This document shows, piece after piece, positions 9,231 to 19,122 of a stretch of DNA of 64,000 nucleotides. The stretch is from positions 248,001 to 312,000 of the forward strand of contig NZ_JAYKOT010000001.1 of assembly GCF_035481615.1 (NCBI RefSeq), in the 5' to 3' direction. This stretch comes from Citroniella saccharovorans (lineage in GTDB: Bacteria > Bacillota > Clostridia > Tissierellales > Peptoniphilaceae). A model generated the notes under the pieces. That model made no database searches. It had not been told where the DNA came from and saw only the letters and a program-made list of their open reading frames with translations. Made by a program: the position numbers and the translations under genes. Positions within the stretch are counted from its first letter, which is position 1; every line of letters begins with the position of its first letter.

Positions 9231-10601
9231 TGAAAGAGAGTTTAAACCTTATAAAAGACTTATCTAAAGGAGAACTTTTAGTTAAAGCTGGACAGGTAGA
9301 TATAGATATTAATGGAGTTTCAATAGATACCAGAACTTTAAATAAGGGCAATATCTATATGCCAATTATTGGGGAGAATTTTGATGGCCATGATTTTATA
9401 GAAAAAGCTATTGAAAATGGAGCCTATGCTACTTTTTGGGATAAAAAACACGAACTTCCAAATATAGATATTCCAATAATTTTAGTTGACGATACTAAAA
9501 TCGCCCTAAGAACCTTAGCTAGAGGCTATAGACTATTAGTTAATCCAAAAGTTATAGCAATTACTGGATCTAATGGAAAAACAACAACAAAAGATATGCT
9601 TTATTCAAGCCTTAAAACTAAATATAAGACTCACGCTACTAAGGGAAATCAAAATAATGACATTGGCCTACCTCTTACAATACTAAGCATGGAAGAAGAT
9701 ACGGAAGTTTTAATTCTTGAAATGGGAACTGAAAGCTTTGGTGAAATTAAGATATTAACAGAAATAGGTATGCCAAACTATGCCATGATTACAAATATAG
9801 CTGATTCACATTTAAATGTTTTAAAAACAAAAGAAAATGTGGCTACAGAAAAGTTAGATATAGTAAAAGGCTTTGTAGATTCAGGAATATTCTACTACAA
9901 CAATGACGACCCTATTCTAAGAAAAAAAAACACTTGAAATACTTAAAGGGCTGGATATAAAATCTATTGGGAAAAAAGAAGGTTCAGATTTTCTAATTGA
10001 AGATGTAGAAAAAACAGAATTGGGTACATCTTTTAAAATTAATGGGGAAGAAATAAATTTAAATTTAAAAGGTGACCACCAAGTATATAACGCCGCCATG
10101 GCTTATGCTGTCCTTCAAAATTTTAATCTTAATACTAAAGAAATAAATGATGCGATTAATAATACAGAATTTACAAAAATGAGAAATGATTGTATTAAAT
10201 TAAAAAAAATAAAGCTACTTGATGACAGCTACAAGTCAAACCCTCAAAATTTAAAGGCGGCAATAGAAACCTTACTAGAAGATAAGGATCCTAAAAGGCA
10301 TATTCTTATCCTGTCAGATATGCTAGACCTTGGAGATAATTCTAAACAGCTTCACTATATGGTCAAAGACTTTTTGACAGATGAAATTGATCTTGTTTTA
10401 GCTACAGGTAATGAATCAAAAGAAATAATAAGAGGTGCTAAAGAAGTTTTAGGAGAAAATAAAGCCATCTTCTTTGAAAGCAAAAAAGAACTTATTCACT
10501 CACTTAAGGAATTGATTCTTGAAGGGGACTACGTTCTAGTTAAGGGCTCAAGAGCTATGAAAATGGAAGAAGTAGTGGACTATTTGAAAGAGAACTTCTA
10601 A
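9230..10601 (+). CDS. murF: UDP-MurNAc-tripeptide--D-Ala-D-Ala ligase (frameshifted in this sequence)
   Basis: Adds D-Ala-D-Ala to UDP-MurNAc-tripeptide, directly following ddl in the pathway and in the operon. The N-terminal part has the Mur ligase P-loop ITGSNGKTTTKDM near residue 117; the C-terminal part, in the next frame, has KGDHQVYNAAMAYA and DDSYKSNPQN. The frame breaks at a run of nine A (9922-9930); with eight A the reading is continuous (DDPILRKKTLEILKGL) and gives 456 residues, the normal MurF length. Since murF is normally essential, an extra A from sequencing or slippage is more likely than a dead gene. Confidence 0.9.
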
Positions 10602-10602
10602 T

Positions 10603-10890
10603 ATGTTCAAAAAAGATAAAGATATAACCTTAATGGAATTTAGAAAGGTTAGAAATTATGCTAATTTTGCTATAATTTCACTTGTTTTAGGACTAATAAT
10701 ATTTACTATCTTCTCTATTTATTTAAAAAAAGTTACCCTGGGCCTAATAATCTTTTTTATATCCCTTGGACTTTTTATATATTTTATAGTGAGTTACAAG
10801 TGTCCAGATTGTGAAAGTAAACTATTTTTCTCATGTTTTAATAAAAAAATAAAAGTTTGCCCCAAGTGTCAGGCAAGGCTCAGAAAGTAG
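10603..10890 (+). CDS. Small membrane protein with C-terminal zinc ribbon
   Basis: A 95-residue protein with two predicted transmembrane helices (about 20-40 and 43-63) and a short cytoplasmic tail carrying CPDC and CPKC, a four-cysteine zinc-ribbon pattern. It begins one base after the murF stop, so it is probably the last gene of the ddl-murF transcript, and is followed by a strong terminator. Family and function are not recognised. Confidence 0.7.
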   Translation: MFKKDKDITLMEFRKVRNYANFAIISLVLGLIIFTIFSIYLKKVTLGLIIFFISLGLFIYFIVSYKCPDCESKLFFSCFNKKIKVCPKCQARLRK

Positions 10891-10917
10891 GATAGGAAGC
10901 TTATCCTACTTTTTTTG
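10884..10917 (+). terminator. Terminator of the ddl-murF operon
   Basis: 11-bp inverted repeat AAAGTAGGATA / TATCCTACTTT with a short loop and a run of T. The left arm overlaps the last codons of the zinc-ribbon gene. Confidence 0.85.
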
Positions 10918-11016
10918 TTATCCATTATAAAACACAGTTTAATTAAACTAATAATACTAATATGATTATTTCAAAAAAGAGTTTCAATCAAAATAAATTA
11001 TAAGCCTTATAATAAA

Positions 11017-11063
11017 TAAAAGGTGTATATGTTTTTTCCAAAAGAAACATATACACCTTTTAA
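11017..11063. terminator. Bidirectional hairpin downstream of the 11.1 kb gene
   Basis: Nearly perfect inverted repeat AAAAGGTGTATATGTTT / AAACATATACACCTTTT with an 11-base loop and T-rich sequence on both outer sides. It lies 3' of the minus-strand gene at 11125-11676 and probably terminates it. Confidence 0.75.
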
Positions 11064-11124
11064 TTAAATGTTATTTTAGATATAAATTCTTTTAATGATT
11101 AATTAACCTAAAATTAAAGATATT

Positions 11125-11676
11125 TTATACGAGTTTACAATCTTTAATATTATTTACTCCAGCTTTTTCAGCCTTTTCTCTAGCTTTTAAAATCTTTTTA
11201 TCCTCATCAACATACACTATATCAATTTTTTTATATTTCTTACTATCAATATAATATAACTGTTCGTGTTGAGCACACATTACAGGACCTTTTTCTGTAT
11301 CAATGCAAGGAATAACAATAGCTTCAGAAAGGAAAGATTTCATAGCGTCTACCTCCTCCTTGTCAAGCTCAATCTTGCTTGGAAGAAGAGTTTCTATCTT
11401 AACACGCTTTTTAGCAATTTTATCAAATTTTCTAACTTGCTCGTCCTTTTGGCAGATATATGTCATAAAAGGAAAATCTTTTCTAAATTCTTCCAAAATT
11501 TCATCTAGATTATCATCCACAACATCAATCCTGCACTTTGTCGCCCTTACCATTTTAAAAGTATAGAATTTTCCATCTTTTTCATATACTAGGCCCTTTT
11601 TAGCAGATTCGATTAAGTCTTCATTATCAATTTTTTCTTTTTCTAAATCTTTGTAAGAAACTTTTTTTACTGTCAT
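11125..11676 (-). CDS. Conserved-looking protein of unknown function
   Basis: A 183-residue soluble, charged protein with no signal peptide or membrane segment. Most of it alternates Lys/Glu/Asp-rich stretches; a more distinctive segment is IPCIDTEKGPVMCAQHEQLYYID around residues 130-152, with two cysteines and a histidine. I do not recognise the family. The start is ATG 11676: AGAGGT lies 7 bases upstream, while the earlier in-frame GTG (11685) overlaps that ribosome site. An extended -10 box (TGCTATAAT on the minus strand, 11695-11703) lies just upstream, giving a short leader. It is a single-gene unit between terminator-like elements. Confidence 0.6.
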   Translation of the reverse strand: MTVKKVSYKDLEKEKIDNEDLIESAKKGLVYEKDGKFYTFKMVRATKCRIDVVDDNLDEILEEFRKDFPFMTYICQKDEQVRKFDKIAKKRVKIETLLPSKIELDKEEVDAMKSFLSEAIVIPCIDTEKGPVMCAQHEQLYYIDSKKYKKIDIVYVDEDKKILKAREKAEKAGVNNIKDCKLV

Positions 11677-11703
11677 ATTAATCACCTCTTTAATATTATA
11701 GCA

Positions 11704-12151
11704 TACATAAACTTTTTTTAATAGTGTTTTATCTAAATAAATTAATTCTATGGTTTTATTTAAATATCCTATACTAAATCACTTTTATACTAGTTGATTT
11801 ATGAAACCAAATATAATAGATAATTAAAGTATATTCTGATATCAAATATTATAATAAAACTAAACCTATAGATATTAAAATAAAGAAATTCAGATAATAG
11901 AAAGTTTTTAAAGTATAAAATTTTTGATCTAAATCTTTCAACTATTAATTAAAGAAGATTAAATAGAAAATAAATTTAAAAATTATTTTTTTGTTCTATA
12001 ATCAATAAAAATCTTTAAAAATATAAATTTATTTAACCTCAAGATTATTATATTTTTTATAATAAATTTTAAGTTATATAAATACCATCTTTTTATTTGT
12101 TATCCGTCTTCTATTTTCTTATTACTTTAATAAAATATATTAGAAATAGTA
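11704..12151. other. AT-rich non-coding stretch
   Basis: About 450 bases of extremely AT-rich sequence without a credible reading frame, ribosome site or recognisable RNA. The right edge leads into a promoter-like sequence at 12152-12183. Confidence 0.5.
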
Positions 12152-12183
12152 TTGAGTTTTTTAGTTTAATATGATAATATAAT
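12152..12183 (+). promoter_or_regulatory. Candidate promoter of the secreted-peptide gene
   Basis: TTGAGT (12152-12157) with possible -10 boxes GATAAT (12173-12178) or TATAAT (12178-12183); spacings are 15 and 20 bp, so neither pair is ideal. The resulting leader of about 70 bases contains the interleaved inverted repeats described separately. Confidence 0.35.
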
Positions 12184-12185
12184 CA

Positions 12186-12246
12186 TATAAAGAGAAATAT
12201 AATAAGTAGTTTGAGAATTATATTCTCTTTATAAAAATACTTATTA
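12186..12246 (+). promoter_or_regulatory. Leader with two interleaved inverted repeats (possible pseudoknot or switch)
   Basis: Repeat A pairs 12186-12203 with 12217-12233 (17 bp with one bulged A). Repeat B pairs TAATAAGTA (12200-12208) with TACTTATTA (12238-12246). B's left arm lies partly in A's loop, so the pairs interlock: they can form an H-type pseudoknot or exclude each other. The arms sit 14 bases before an ATG that has no good Shine-Dalgarno sequence. Strong AT bias raises the chance of fortuitous pairing. Confidence 0.45.
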
Positions 12247-12259
12247 TAGATGTTTTTTT

Positions 12260-12562
12260 ATGAAAAGAAAAATTAATTTATTACTTGCAGCTATTTTAGT
12301 TGCTACTAGCCTAAGCCCTTCTAAGTCTGTGCTTGCTAAGGTAGAATCCGAAAATACTATTCTTAGGGCACCAGTTAGAGAATATATACCTTATATTGAA
12401 TCTTTTTATCAGTCAAACTCTATAGCTGTTAAGGGCACCATATATAGAAGAGTTTATAGAAGCGGTCACTACTATCAAGGAAGTCTAAAGCTTAAAAGTC
12501 TAAAGAATACTGGAAATAAATATTTTCTTACTTATTCAGGAATACTTTTTTTAGCAGATTAG
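12260..12562 (+). CDS. Small secreted protein, unknown function
   Basis: A 100-residue protein with a clear signal peptide (MKRKINLLLAAILVATSLSP, cleavage likely after SVLA-K near residue 27). The mature part is Tyr-, Ser- and Gly-rich and likely beta-stranded (GTIYRRVYRSGHYYQGSLK, then KYFLTYSGILFLAD), without cysteines. No good ribosome site precedes the ATG, while the next gene has one (GGGGA). It begins an operon with a large ABC-2 permease. Small secreted proteins beside dedicated permeases are often bacteriocins or immunity/signalling peptides, but I cannot assign a family; that role is only inferred from context. Confidence 0.65.
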   Translation: MKRKINLLLAAILVATSLSPSKSVLAKVESENTILRAPVREYIPYIESFYQSNSIAVKGTIYRRVYRSGHYYQGSLKLKSLKNTGNKYFLTYSGILFLAD

Positions 12563-12589
12563 CTTTAATTATTTTATCAAGGGGACATT

Positions 12590-15090
12590 ATGTTTAAATT
12601 TGAATTTATAAAGACTAACAAAAAGAAAATTTTTTTGTTATTTATTATAAGTGCTTTCTTAGTTTCCTTTATTACTTATAAGTCGAATAACTTTGCTATT
12701 GACTCTTATATTAATAATCAAAATACTGCCCTATCCTATATCTACTCTGGTATTGACATATATTCAGACGAATATTCTTCGCTTACAAATGAAGAAAAGG
12801 ATGAATATGGAGTGAGTCAAAATATAATTATGCAGGCTTTTTATAAGGATATAAATAATGCTAAAAATAACAATGACAAGGAAAAAACTGCTTTTGATAT
12901 AAGAGAGTCTGTTATTAAACAAATAAATGAAAATAAAAAACTTTTAGAGAAAATGTCTATAGAAACACCTTTAGCAGATAGGCTTGATTTTAAATGGACT
13001 GATCTTGAAGTTGAAAAGATGATTGAAAATGATACTAGGGTAACTGATTTAGTTTATGGCTCTTATTCTTCTAATCCTATGAGGGTTCTTATAACTTTAA
13101 GCCCTATATTTTTTGGTATTTTACCTATTTTTTTACTTTTGATCTCATTTGCTTCAACCATTTCCAAAGAAAAGAATTTAGGAAATATAGTACTTTTAGA
13201 AACTCAGCCAATAAATAAGATAAAAATTCTTTTTTCTAAAGAAATAATTATGCTATTAAGTGCTATTATATATTTTCTATCCGTGGTTTTATTTACAATA
13301 ATAATTGGATTTTTAATGGGACAAAAGTGGTATAATGGACATTTAGAAATTTACAGAATCTTTTCAACTGATGGAAATCTATACTATATTTATGCTTATA
13401 AGCTCCTTTTAAAAATTTTTTTAGCCTATATAATTATGGTTATTTTTTACAGCTCTTTAATATTACTCTTAAGTGAAAAAATGAAGGATTCTTTAAGCGT
13501 TATAATAATAACTTCTGGGATTTTCATTATTTTAAGTATAATTACAAAATCTTTTGATTCTTTTAAAGTTATATATAATCCTCTATTTGCTATAAATTAT
13601 AAGGATAATATTTTAGGCAGAGTTTCAGTCATAAATAAAGCCGGTAACTGGGTTACCAAATATACAGATAAATCTAACTTTGGAGTCTATTATATTTATT
13701 TTTTAATTTCTATTTTCATGAGCTATTTATCTCTACTAATCTCAAAAAGAGACTTAAGCTTTGTAAAGAAAAAAGATAGTAAATTTACTATTAATTCTCT
13801 CTGGGCTTTTGAATTTTTTAAAATATTAAAAGATAAAAATTTCTCTAAGTTTATATATTCTATATTCTTGATATTTATAATCTTATGCCTATCATTTTTT
13901 ATAAAAGATAAAAAATTTGCTAAAGACTATAAGGAAAACTTGCCAATAATATTTATGTTAAAATTAGATTCTATTAAGTCTACAGCAGAAATGAATCTAA
14001 AATCTTATAGGGAGGATCTTGGATTTTCAATAGATAGCGAAGAATATAAAAAAGAAAAGAAAATGTGGGATGAAGATATAGAGAAATTTAAAAAGCTTTA
14101 TGATCTTTCTTTAAAAGCTTATGACTTCTACTCTAATGGAGATGGAAGTAGCTTTTATAACTACAAATTAAATGAAATTATGAACAATGAAAATATTTAT
14201 TCATCTTATATTAAATCTGGAAATTATACTGAGCCTTCCTATCTTGAATCTAAAAAAGTATATAAGTCTATGGCAAAAAATAATAACGAAACTGCTTTAA
14301 TTTCAGATGAACTTTTTATGTCTTCCCTAGAAGATGTTGATATATGGAAATCTGAATATAGAAATGATAATGTTTATTCTCATTCGGCTTTTTATTTGCC
14401 TAGAAGAATTGAAAGAACTTACCCTATTGATCTTATTGTTATAGGATTAATTTGTATGATTTCTATTGGAGGATATTCTTATGATAGGGAGTATGGAAAT
14501 CAAATTGAACTTTTATATACTCAGCCAATATCTAGAAATAAATACCATATTAAAAAGTTTTTCACTTCTTTTTTCCTATCCCTAATTGTTTTGGGGCTAA
14601 TCTTTATTATTTTGTTCGCCTTTGGACTAGTTACAGAAGGTTTGGGGGATTTGAATTTCCCTATTGTGCAATATATTAAAGATGTTGATGTAGAGAAAAA
14701 ATTATTTTAAATGATGGAGATTATTTTAAACTTATTCCGATTTGGAAATATAATCTAAGGCTGTTAATAAGCTATATCTTCCAACTTGCTTTTTTATGTA
14801 GTATGGGTACTTTTATTTCTATCTTCGTAAAAGAAAAAATAAAAGTTTTGCTATTAACCCTTTCTCTATCTGCTGGTTTTTTCTATATAAATACTATAAT
14901 TAAAAATCCTCTACTTATCTTTAGCCCATTTACACATATTTCTGCAAGTAAAATTGCAAATGGAAGTATTGTTTTTATGAGTGGACCTGAAAGTAACAAT
15001 ATATATTTTAGTTTATCTATTCTCCTACTTTGGACAATAGTCTTTTTCATAGGAGGAAGTATCATCTTAAAAAATAAAGAAGTTAAGTAA
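12590..15090 (+). CDS. Large ABC-2-type permease (frameshifted in this sequence)
   Basis: Integral membrane protein built of two similar halves, each with a signal-anchor helix, a long outer loop and a cluster of helices. The motif near residue 200 (KEKNLGNIVLLETQPINK) is echoed near 630 (DREYGNQIELLYTQPISR), as in ABC-2 permeases. The frame breaks at a run of six A (14696-14701); one more A restores VEKKIILNDGDYFKLIPIWKY and runs into the C-terminal part (seen from 14803), giving about 833 residues. Unlike most other frameshifts in this window, a base appears missing. No ATPase gene is adjacent, so a partner must be encoded elsewhere or the system is decayed. Confidence 0.7.
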
Positions 15091-15128
15091 AACTTAGCTT
15101 AAAATAGATTAGGATAAACAAATTTTAG

Positions 15129-15165
15129 CCCTCTTTTATCCAAAAGATAAGAGAGGGTTTTACTT
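15129..15165 (+). terminator. Terminator of the secreted-peptide/permease operon
   Basis: 12-bp stem CCCTCTTTTATC / GATAAGAGAGGG (one G-U pair), 5-base loop, then TTTTA. The remaining sequence up to the next hairpin at 15332 shows nothing recognisable. Confidence 0.75.
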
Positions 15166-15331
15166 ATATAAAAAATTTATATTTTTAATTAGCTACTTAT
15201 AGTCTTTTTTTAAGTTGGAATATTTAAAATATTTATATTTTCCATAAGCCATATATTTTGTTTTTGAACTTCTATAAATTTATTGAATTTTTATATTTTT
15301 ATACTCCTAAATACAATAATATAGAATTAAT

Positions 15332-15368
15332 AAAAAAGATGCTAGGCTTTAAGAATTAGCTTAGCATC
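15332..15368 (-). terminator. Terminator of the glutamate-cysteine ligase-like operon
   Basis: On the minus strand GATGCTAAGCT...AGCCTAGCATC forms an 11-bp stem with one mismatch, followed by TTTTTT. It lies 58 bases past the stop of the ATP-grasp gene. Confidence 0.8.
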
Positions 15369-15425
15369 CTTAGTTTTATATCTATATTGTAAAAATATTG
15401 GTCATTATAGTATTAAAAGATTTTT

Positions 15426-16745
15426 CTACTTGTCAGAAAGCTCAAAACTAGGAGTTACTATATACTCTCTTGCTCCTGAAATAAGAGCTTCATTTCCAAC
15501 TCTAGTGTAGAGTCCAACAAATTCTTCCATATAAATAAATAGGCCGAAAACTCTAGCTTGGGGAACATTTACAAATTCTCCATTTTTTAAAACTAAAAAA
15601 TCCATCTTTTCTTGTTCAAAATACTCTTGATATATATAATTTGAGCCAAAAATATCATTTAGAATATACTCCCACTCTTCCTGTGAATGTTCTCTTCCAG
15701 CAACAACTCCTCCTGAAGCATATCCATCAAATGGCTTTAATATATATTTGTCTTTGTTTTCTAAAACTTTATAGTAGGCGTCCTTATTATCAAATATATC
15801 TGTAAATGGAACTCTTTTTTCTATAAATTCATTTTCTTCTTCACTTAATATTTCCCTTGTCTTAGGATCTCTAAATACCTTAAAAATTAGTTTTGAGTGC
15901 ATTATTTGTGACCTAAAAGATCCAAGCATTAAAAAAGCATTTTCTTTATATCCTTTTAAAAATTCCCCAATCTCTTCTCTTCTTTCAAAAAGATCTCTGG
16001 TAACAGCCCTTCTATAAACTAGCTGAATTTCAAAATCTTCAAAGTAAATTGATCCGTCCTTATATTTAATATCTCTAGGGTCTACTATCTTGCAATTTAC
16101 ACCCTTTTCTTCAAACTTTTCTTTAAATACTTTAAAATCGGTTCCAGTCCCCTTGTCTATAAAATCTACTATTGCTACATTTTTAAGATCTTCTTTTTTA
16201 TTTTCCTTATAAAAAGAAATAACTTTTTCTACCCATGGAGTAAATAGGTCAAAAGACTTAATAGAGTAATTTTCACTAAGTTTTTTCATTGCCTCCGTTT
16301 CAATAAAAAGATCAGCAAGTACATTGTCTTCATTCATAGCACTTGATCCATCAGTATTTAATTCGCAGAGCATAAAATCATCAGCTTCATTATAAAATAA
16401 ATCATATCTAGCTATAGGAACTGGCAGGCTGTAGGCTGGATCCATAAGAATATAATCTACTAGGTCACTATCAAAATGAAAGAGCTTTCTATAATCCTCA
16501 TCCTCCAAAAATTTAGAAACTACCTTTCTAGTTATAGACATAAGTATTTTAGAAATTCTCCTAAAATCATCAACAGTCTTTTTAGGTAGAAGCATTGGCT
16601 GATAGGTTATAGGAACTGGCTCGCCATGATAGGTCGCCGTAGATGAACTGACCTTTTTCCTTAAAAGTTTTAAATCCTCTTTTGCTATGTCCTCCATTTC
16701 ATAAACTATTTTAAAATAATCGTCTAGTATTTGTTGATTAAACAT
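15426..16745 (-). CDS. Glutathionylspermidine-synthetase-like ATP-grasp ligase
   Basis: A 439-residue protein resembling the C-terminal ligase domain of glutathionylspermidine synthase and related circularly permuted ATP-grasp enzymes, which form amide bonds via acyl phosphates. Visible blocks: LVDYILMDPAYSLPVPIARYDLFY, LCELNTDGSSAMNEDN (about residues 132-147), and a late ATP-binding segment YILKPFDGYASGGVVAG. It overlaps the 3' end of the upstream gamma-glutamylcysteine-ligase-like gene (ATG inside the final codons), so the two are translationally coupled. It may therefore extend gamma-glutamylcysteine, possibly with glycine in place of GshB, but the acceptor is inferred. An in-frame GTG at 16757 is an alternative start. 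Confidence 0.75.
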   Translation of the reverse strand: MFNQQILDDYFKIVYEMEDIAKEDLKLLRKKVSSSTATYHGEPVPITYQPMLLPKKTVDDFRRISKILMSITRKVVSKFLEDEDYRKLFHFDSDLVDYILMDPAYSLPVPIARYDLFYNEADDFMLCELNTDGSSAMNEDNVLADLFIETEAMKKLSENYSIKSFDLFTPWVEKVISFYKENKKEDLKNVAIVDFIDKGTGTDFKVFKEKFEEKGVNCKIVDPRDIKYKDGSIYFEDFEIQLVYRRAVTRDLFERREEIGEFLKGYKENAFLMLGSFRSQIMHSKLIFKVFRDPKTREILSEEENEFIEKRVPFTDIFDNKDAYYKVLENKDKYILKPFDGYASGGVVAGREHSQEEWEYILNDIFGSNYIYQEYFEQEKMDFLVLKNGEFVNVPQARVFGLFIYMEEFVGLYTRVGNEALISGAREYIVTPSFELSDK

Positions 16746-18037
16746 TAATTTTCTCACTTTCTACTGCATCTTTTAAAGACTTTTCTTCATATATTTCTTT
16801 AAATTTTTCTCTTGGACTTTTGCCTTCATCTATTATTTTTTTGAACTCTTTTAAATATGGTTTTTCATCTTCATCAAGGCTATTTTCAGCTAAATCGTAT
16901 AAAAACTTTCCCCATTCCAAGATAGTTTTACCATAATATTTTGCATTTATTCCCTTTTTTCTTATTTCTCCCCTGGCCTTATCTAAATCAGAAAATTTGA
17001 CTCCCTTAAATTCTTTAAGGATTTTTTCTATATTACCAGACTTATAGGCTAGAGCTTTTATGAGGGTAACGATTGAAAAATTAAGAGGGTATGGCACTGC
17101 ATCCATCATTCTAATTTCTATATATCTTTTAAGTCTGACATCTGGAAAAACTATGGATATAGCATGGAAAATATCACTCGTTCCCTCTTTTTCTGGATCG
17201 AAGATTTCCTTAAAAAGTTTATTTTCAGTTGATCTTAATCCCATCTCGTCATCAATAAATATTGTATTATTATTTAGTATATATTCCGCATATTTTTCGT
17301 ATGAAAAATCCTCTAGGAAGGCTTCTTCTAAGACTCCTGATCTAGCAAGATCTGTGTTTTCCCAAATTTCCTGTCTTATTGCATAAGTCTCAAGAGGCTT
17401 TTTTTCAAATATATAGCTATTGTCAAATAAGGCATATAAAATAGGAGAAAGATAGGTAAAAGCCTTGTACTTGTTTACAAAATCTTTCTCATTTAAGTAA
17501 TCTATAGTAACTTGAACAGATGAGGTTCCCTTCATCATATTATGGGCCATAGTTCCCTTATCTTTGAAATAGTTAAACATAAACTCATAGCGTTTTTTGG
17601 GAGAGATTTTAAAGTCGTTGATACTTGTATTTGGATGGTAGCCCATGGCTACAAGCGATTGGTTTTTGTCTTTAAAAACTTTCAAATATTTTCTCATAAA
17701 ATCTAAGTATATTTTCTCTAAATCTTTTATAGATTTTTTCTTTGAAATTGATATTTCAAATTGACCAGCTGGCTCTGTTGATATTTCAAAATCATCAGCA
17801 GTTAGGCCTAGAAGGTATCCGTCATTTTCAAATCTCATAAAAGAGTCCATTTTCCCTATTTCTTCAAGAGACTCACCAACGCCATCTTTTCCATGGTAAG
17901 TTTTAGTTTCAAGACTTTCATTATCTATGGCAAAATGCTCAAACTCTACTCCTATACATAAATCTTTTTTTTTCTTTTTCTCCACTTTTAAAATAAAAAA
18001 CAAGTCTTTTAACTTGAGCATTATAATCAAATTTCAT
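16738..18037 (-). CDS. Glutamate-cysteine ligase-like protein, GCS2 group (frameshifted near the N-terminus)
   Basis: ATP-dependent gamma-glutamyl ligase of the GCS2 group. Motifs: IGVEFEHFAID near residue 28, FENDGYLLGLTADDFEISTEPAGQFE, GTSSVQVTIDY and RYIEIRMMDAVP. The best ribosome site (AAGAGGTG, 18046-18053) precedes ATG 18037, whose frame (MKFDYNAQVKRLVFYFKSGE) meets the main frame at a run of nine T/A (17965-17973); eight would make it continuous and give 432 residues. The downstream ATP-grasp overlaps its end, suggesting a two-step thiol or gamma-glutamyl peptide pathway in the cytosol. Cys specificity is from family knowledge, not proved by sequence. Confidence 0.8.
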
Positions 18038-18079
18038 AAGCTAAACACCTCTTATAGTTTATACCCAATTTAAAGTATT

Positions 18080-19118
18080 TTATAAGTATATTCTATTTTT
18101 GTGTTTATTTTTTAAAATTTCCTCTCTAAGTTCTTCTAATAAATCAACTTCCATTATTGAAAGTCCCTTTATTGGATAAGATGGTGCCATTTCAACAGCT
18201 TTTTCTATAAATTTTAAAGCTTTTTTTTTCGTCAATCTGTATATAATACTCATAATAAGCCCTAATCCTTAGAGAATTTACATCAAGGTCTTGTTCAAGC
18301 TCTTTTTCAACTTCCTTATAGTACTTGTAGGCTTTAAACTTATCTTTTTCTATAAAAGAGTAATAAAATATAAGCTCGTAGTATATTGCAAGCTTATTAA
18401 CCATATTTTCGCCAAACGATCCTATATATAAATCTTTAAGGTAGGATGAGAGCTTTTTATATTCTTTTTTATCAAGATAGTAATAGTATTTAAAAATATC
18501 TTTTTTAAAATCGTCCCTTTTAAAATCCAGATCTCTTGGTCTCATCCCAGATACTAATTGAAGTAGGGCATAATTTCCATCGCTTTTTAAGGCTTCTTTT
18601 CTGTCTTTAAACATTTTTATATAAGTAAAATCTGTAAGACTTAAGAGTTCTTCTTTTCTTGTAGAAAAATATATATATCTAATTAGATAGTAGGTCATAA
18701 TAGAAATAAGATAGATATATTTTCCCCTTAAAATTAAGCATAATGAAAGAAAAGCTATGTATAAAGCTTCAAATAAATAGCCTCCCATATAATAATGAAT
18801 ATAGTTATCGCTAGTAGCTAGTTTGTTTGAAAGCATAGTTAGCCTTCCAGGGAAGGGTAAATCCTTATGGAAGGCTAACTTAATTTTTTTATCTATTTTT
18901 CTTATTTCAAAAAATAAAAAATCTAAACTAAAAAACTCAAAATTATTTCTTTTACCCATAATATAATGTCCAAGCTCATGAAATATAAAGAAGCCTAAAA
19001 ATATGAGTAAATTTGCAAATAAAAACCCTACCCCCTCTAAAAAAGTAATTTGAGGGGATTTTGTTATAAGATTTGATTGATTTAAGAGTAAGTTAGAATA
19101 GATTTTTATATATAACAT
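18080..19118 (-). CDS. Membrane M50-type metalloprotease with helical-repeat tail (frameshifted)
   Basis: About 345 residues after correction. The N-terminal half has several hydrophobic helices and the zinc motif HELGH (in FFIFHELGHYIMGKR, about residue 46), typical of site-2-protease/M50 intramembrane proteases. The C-terminal half (about 200 onward) is helical, Tyr/Lys/Glu-rich and resembles TPR-like repeats (DKFKAYKYYKEVEKELE). The frame breaks at nine T (18221-18229); with eight, the reading continues (KKALKFIEKAVEMAPSYP) to a stop at 18080-18082, matching a TPR consensus. It follows purC by four bases. The substrate is unknown; similar proteins have been placed in peptide processing or regulated proteolysis. 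Confidence 0.7.
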
Positions 19119-19122
19119 TTTA

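Noticed and set aside
9922..9930. Phase-variable switch in murF
   Set aside because: murF is essential for peptidoglycan, so on/off switching by run length is implausible; the same type of defect occurs in many other housekeeping genes here.
11017..11063. Hairpin as a mobile-element end or CRISPR-like repeat
   Set aside because: It is present once, symmetric, T-flanked and placed 3' of a gene, so a terminator is simpler. No CRISPR repeats were seen anywhere in the window.
12260..12562. Lactococcin-972-type bacteriocin
   Set aside because: The gene order (secreted small protein plus large membrane protein) suggested this, but the mature sequence lacks the expected Trp/His/Tyr pattern and no ABC ATPase follows.
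14803..15090. Separate small membrane protein gene
   Set aside because: Sequence upstream in the same frame continues the permease (YFKLIPIWKYNLRLL); it is the C-terminal part displaced by a frameshift, without its own ribosome site.
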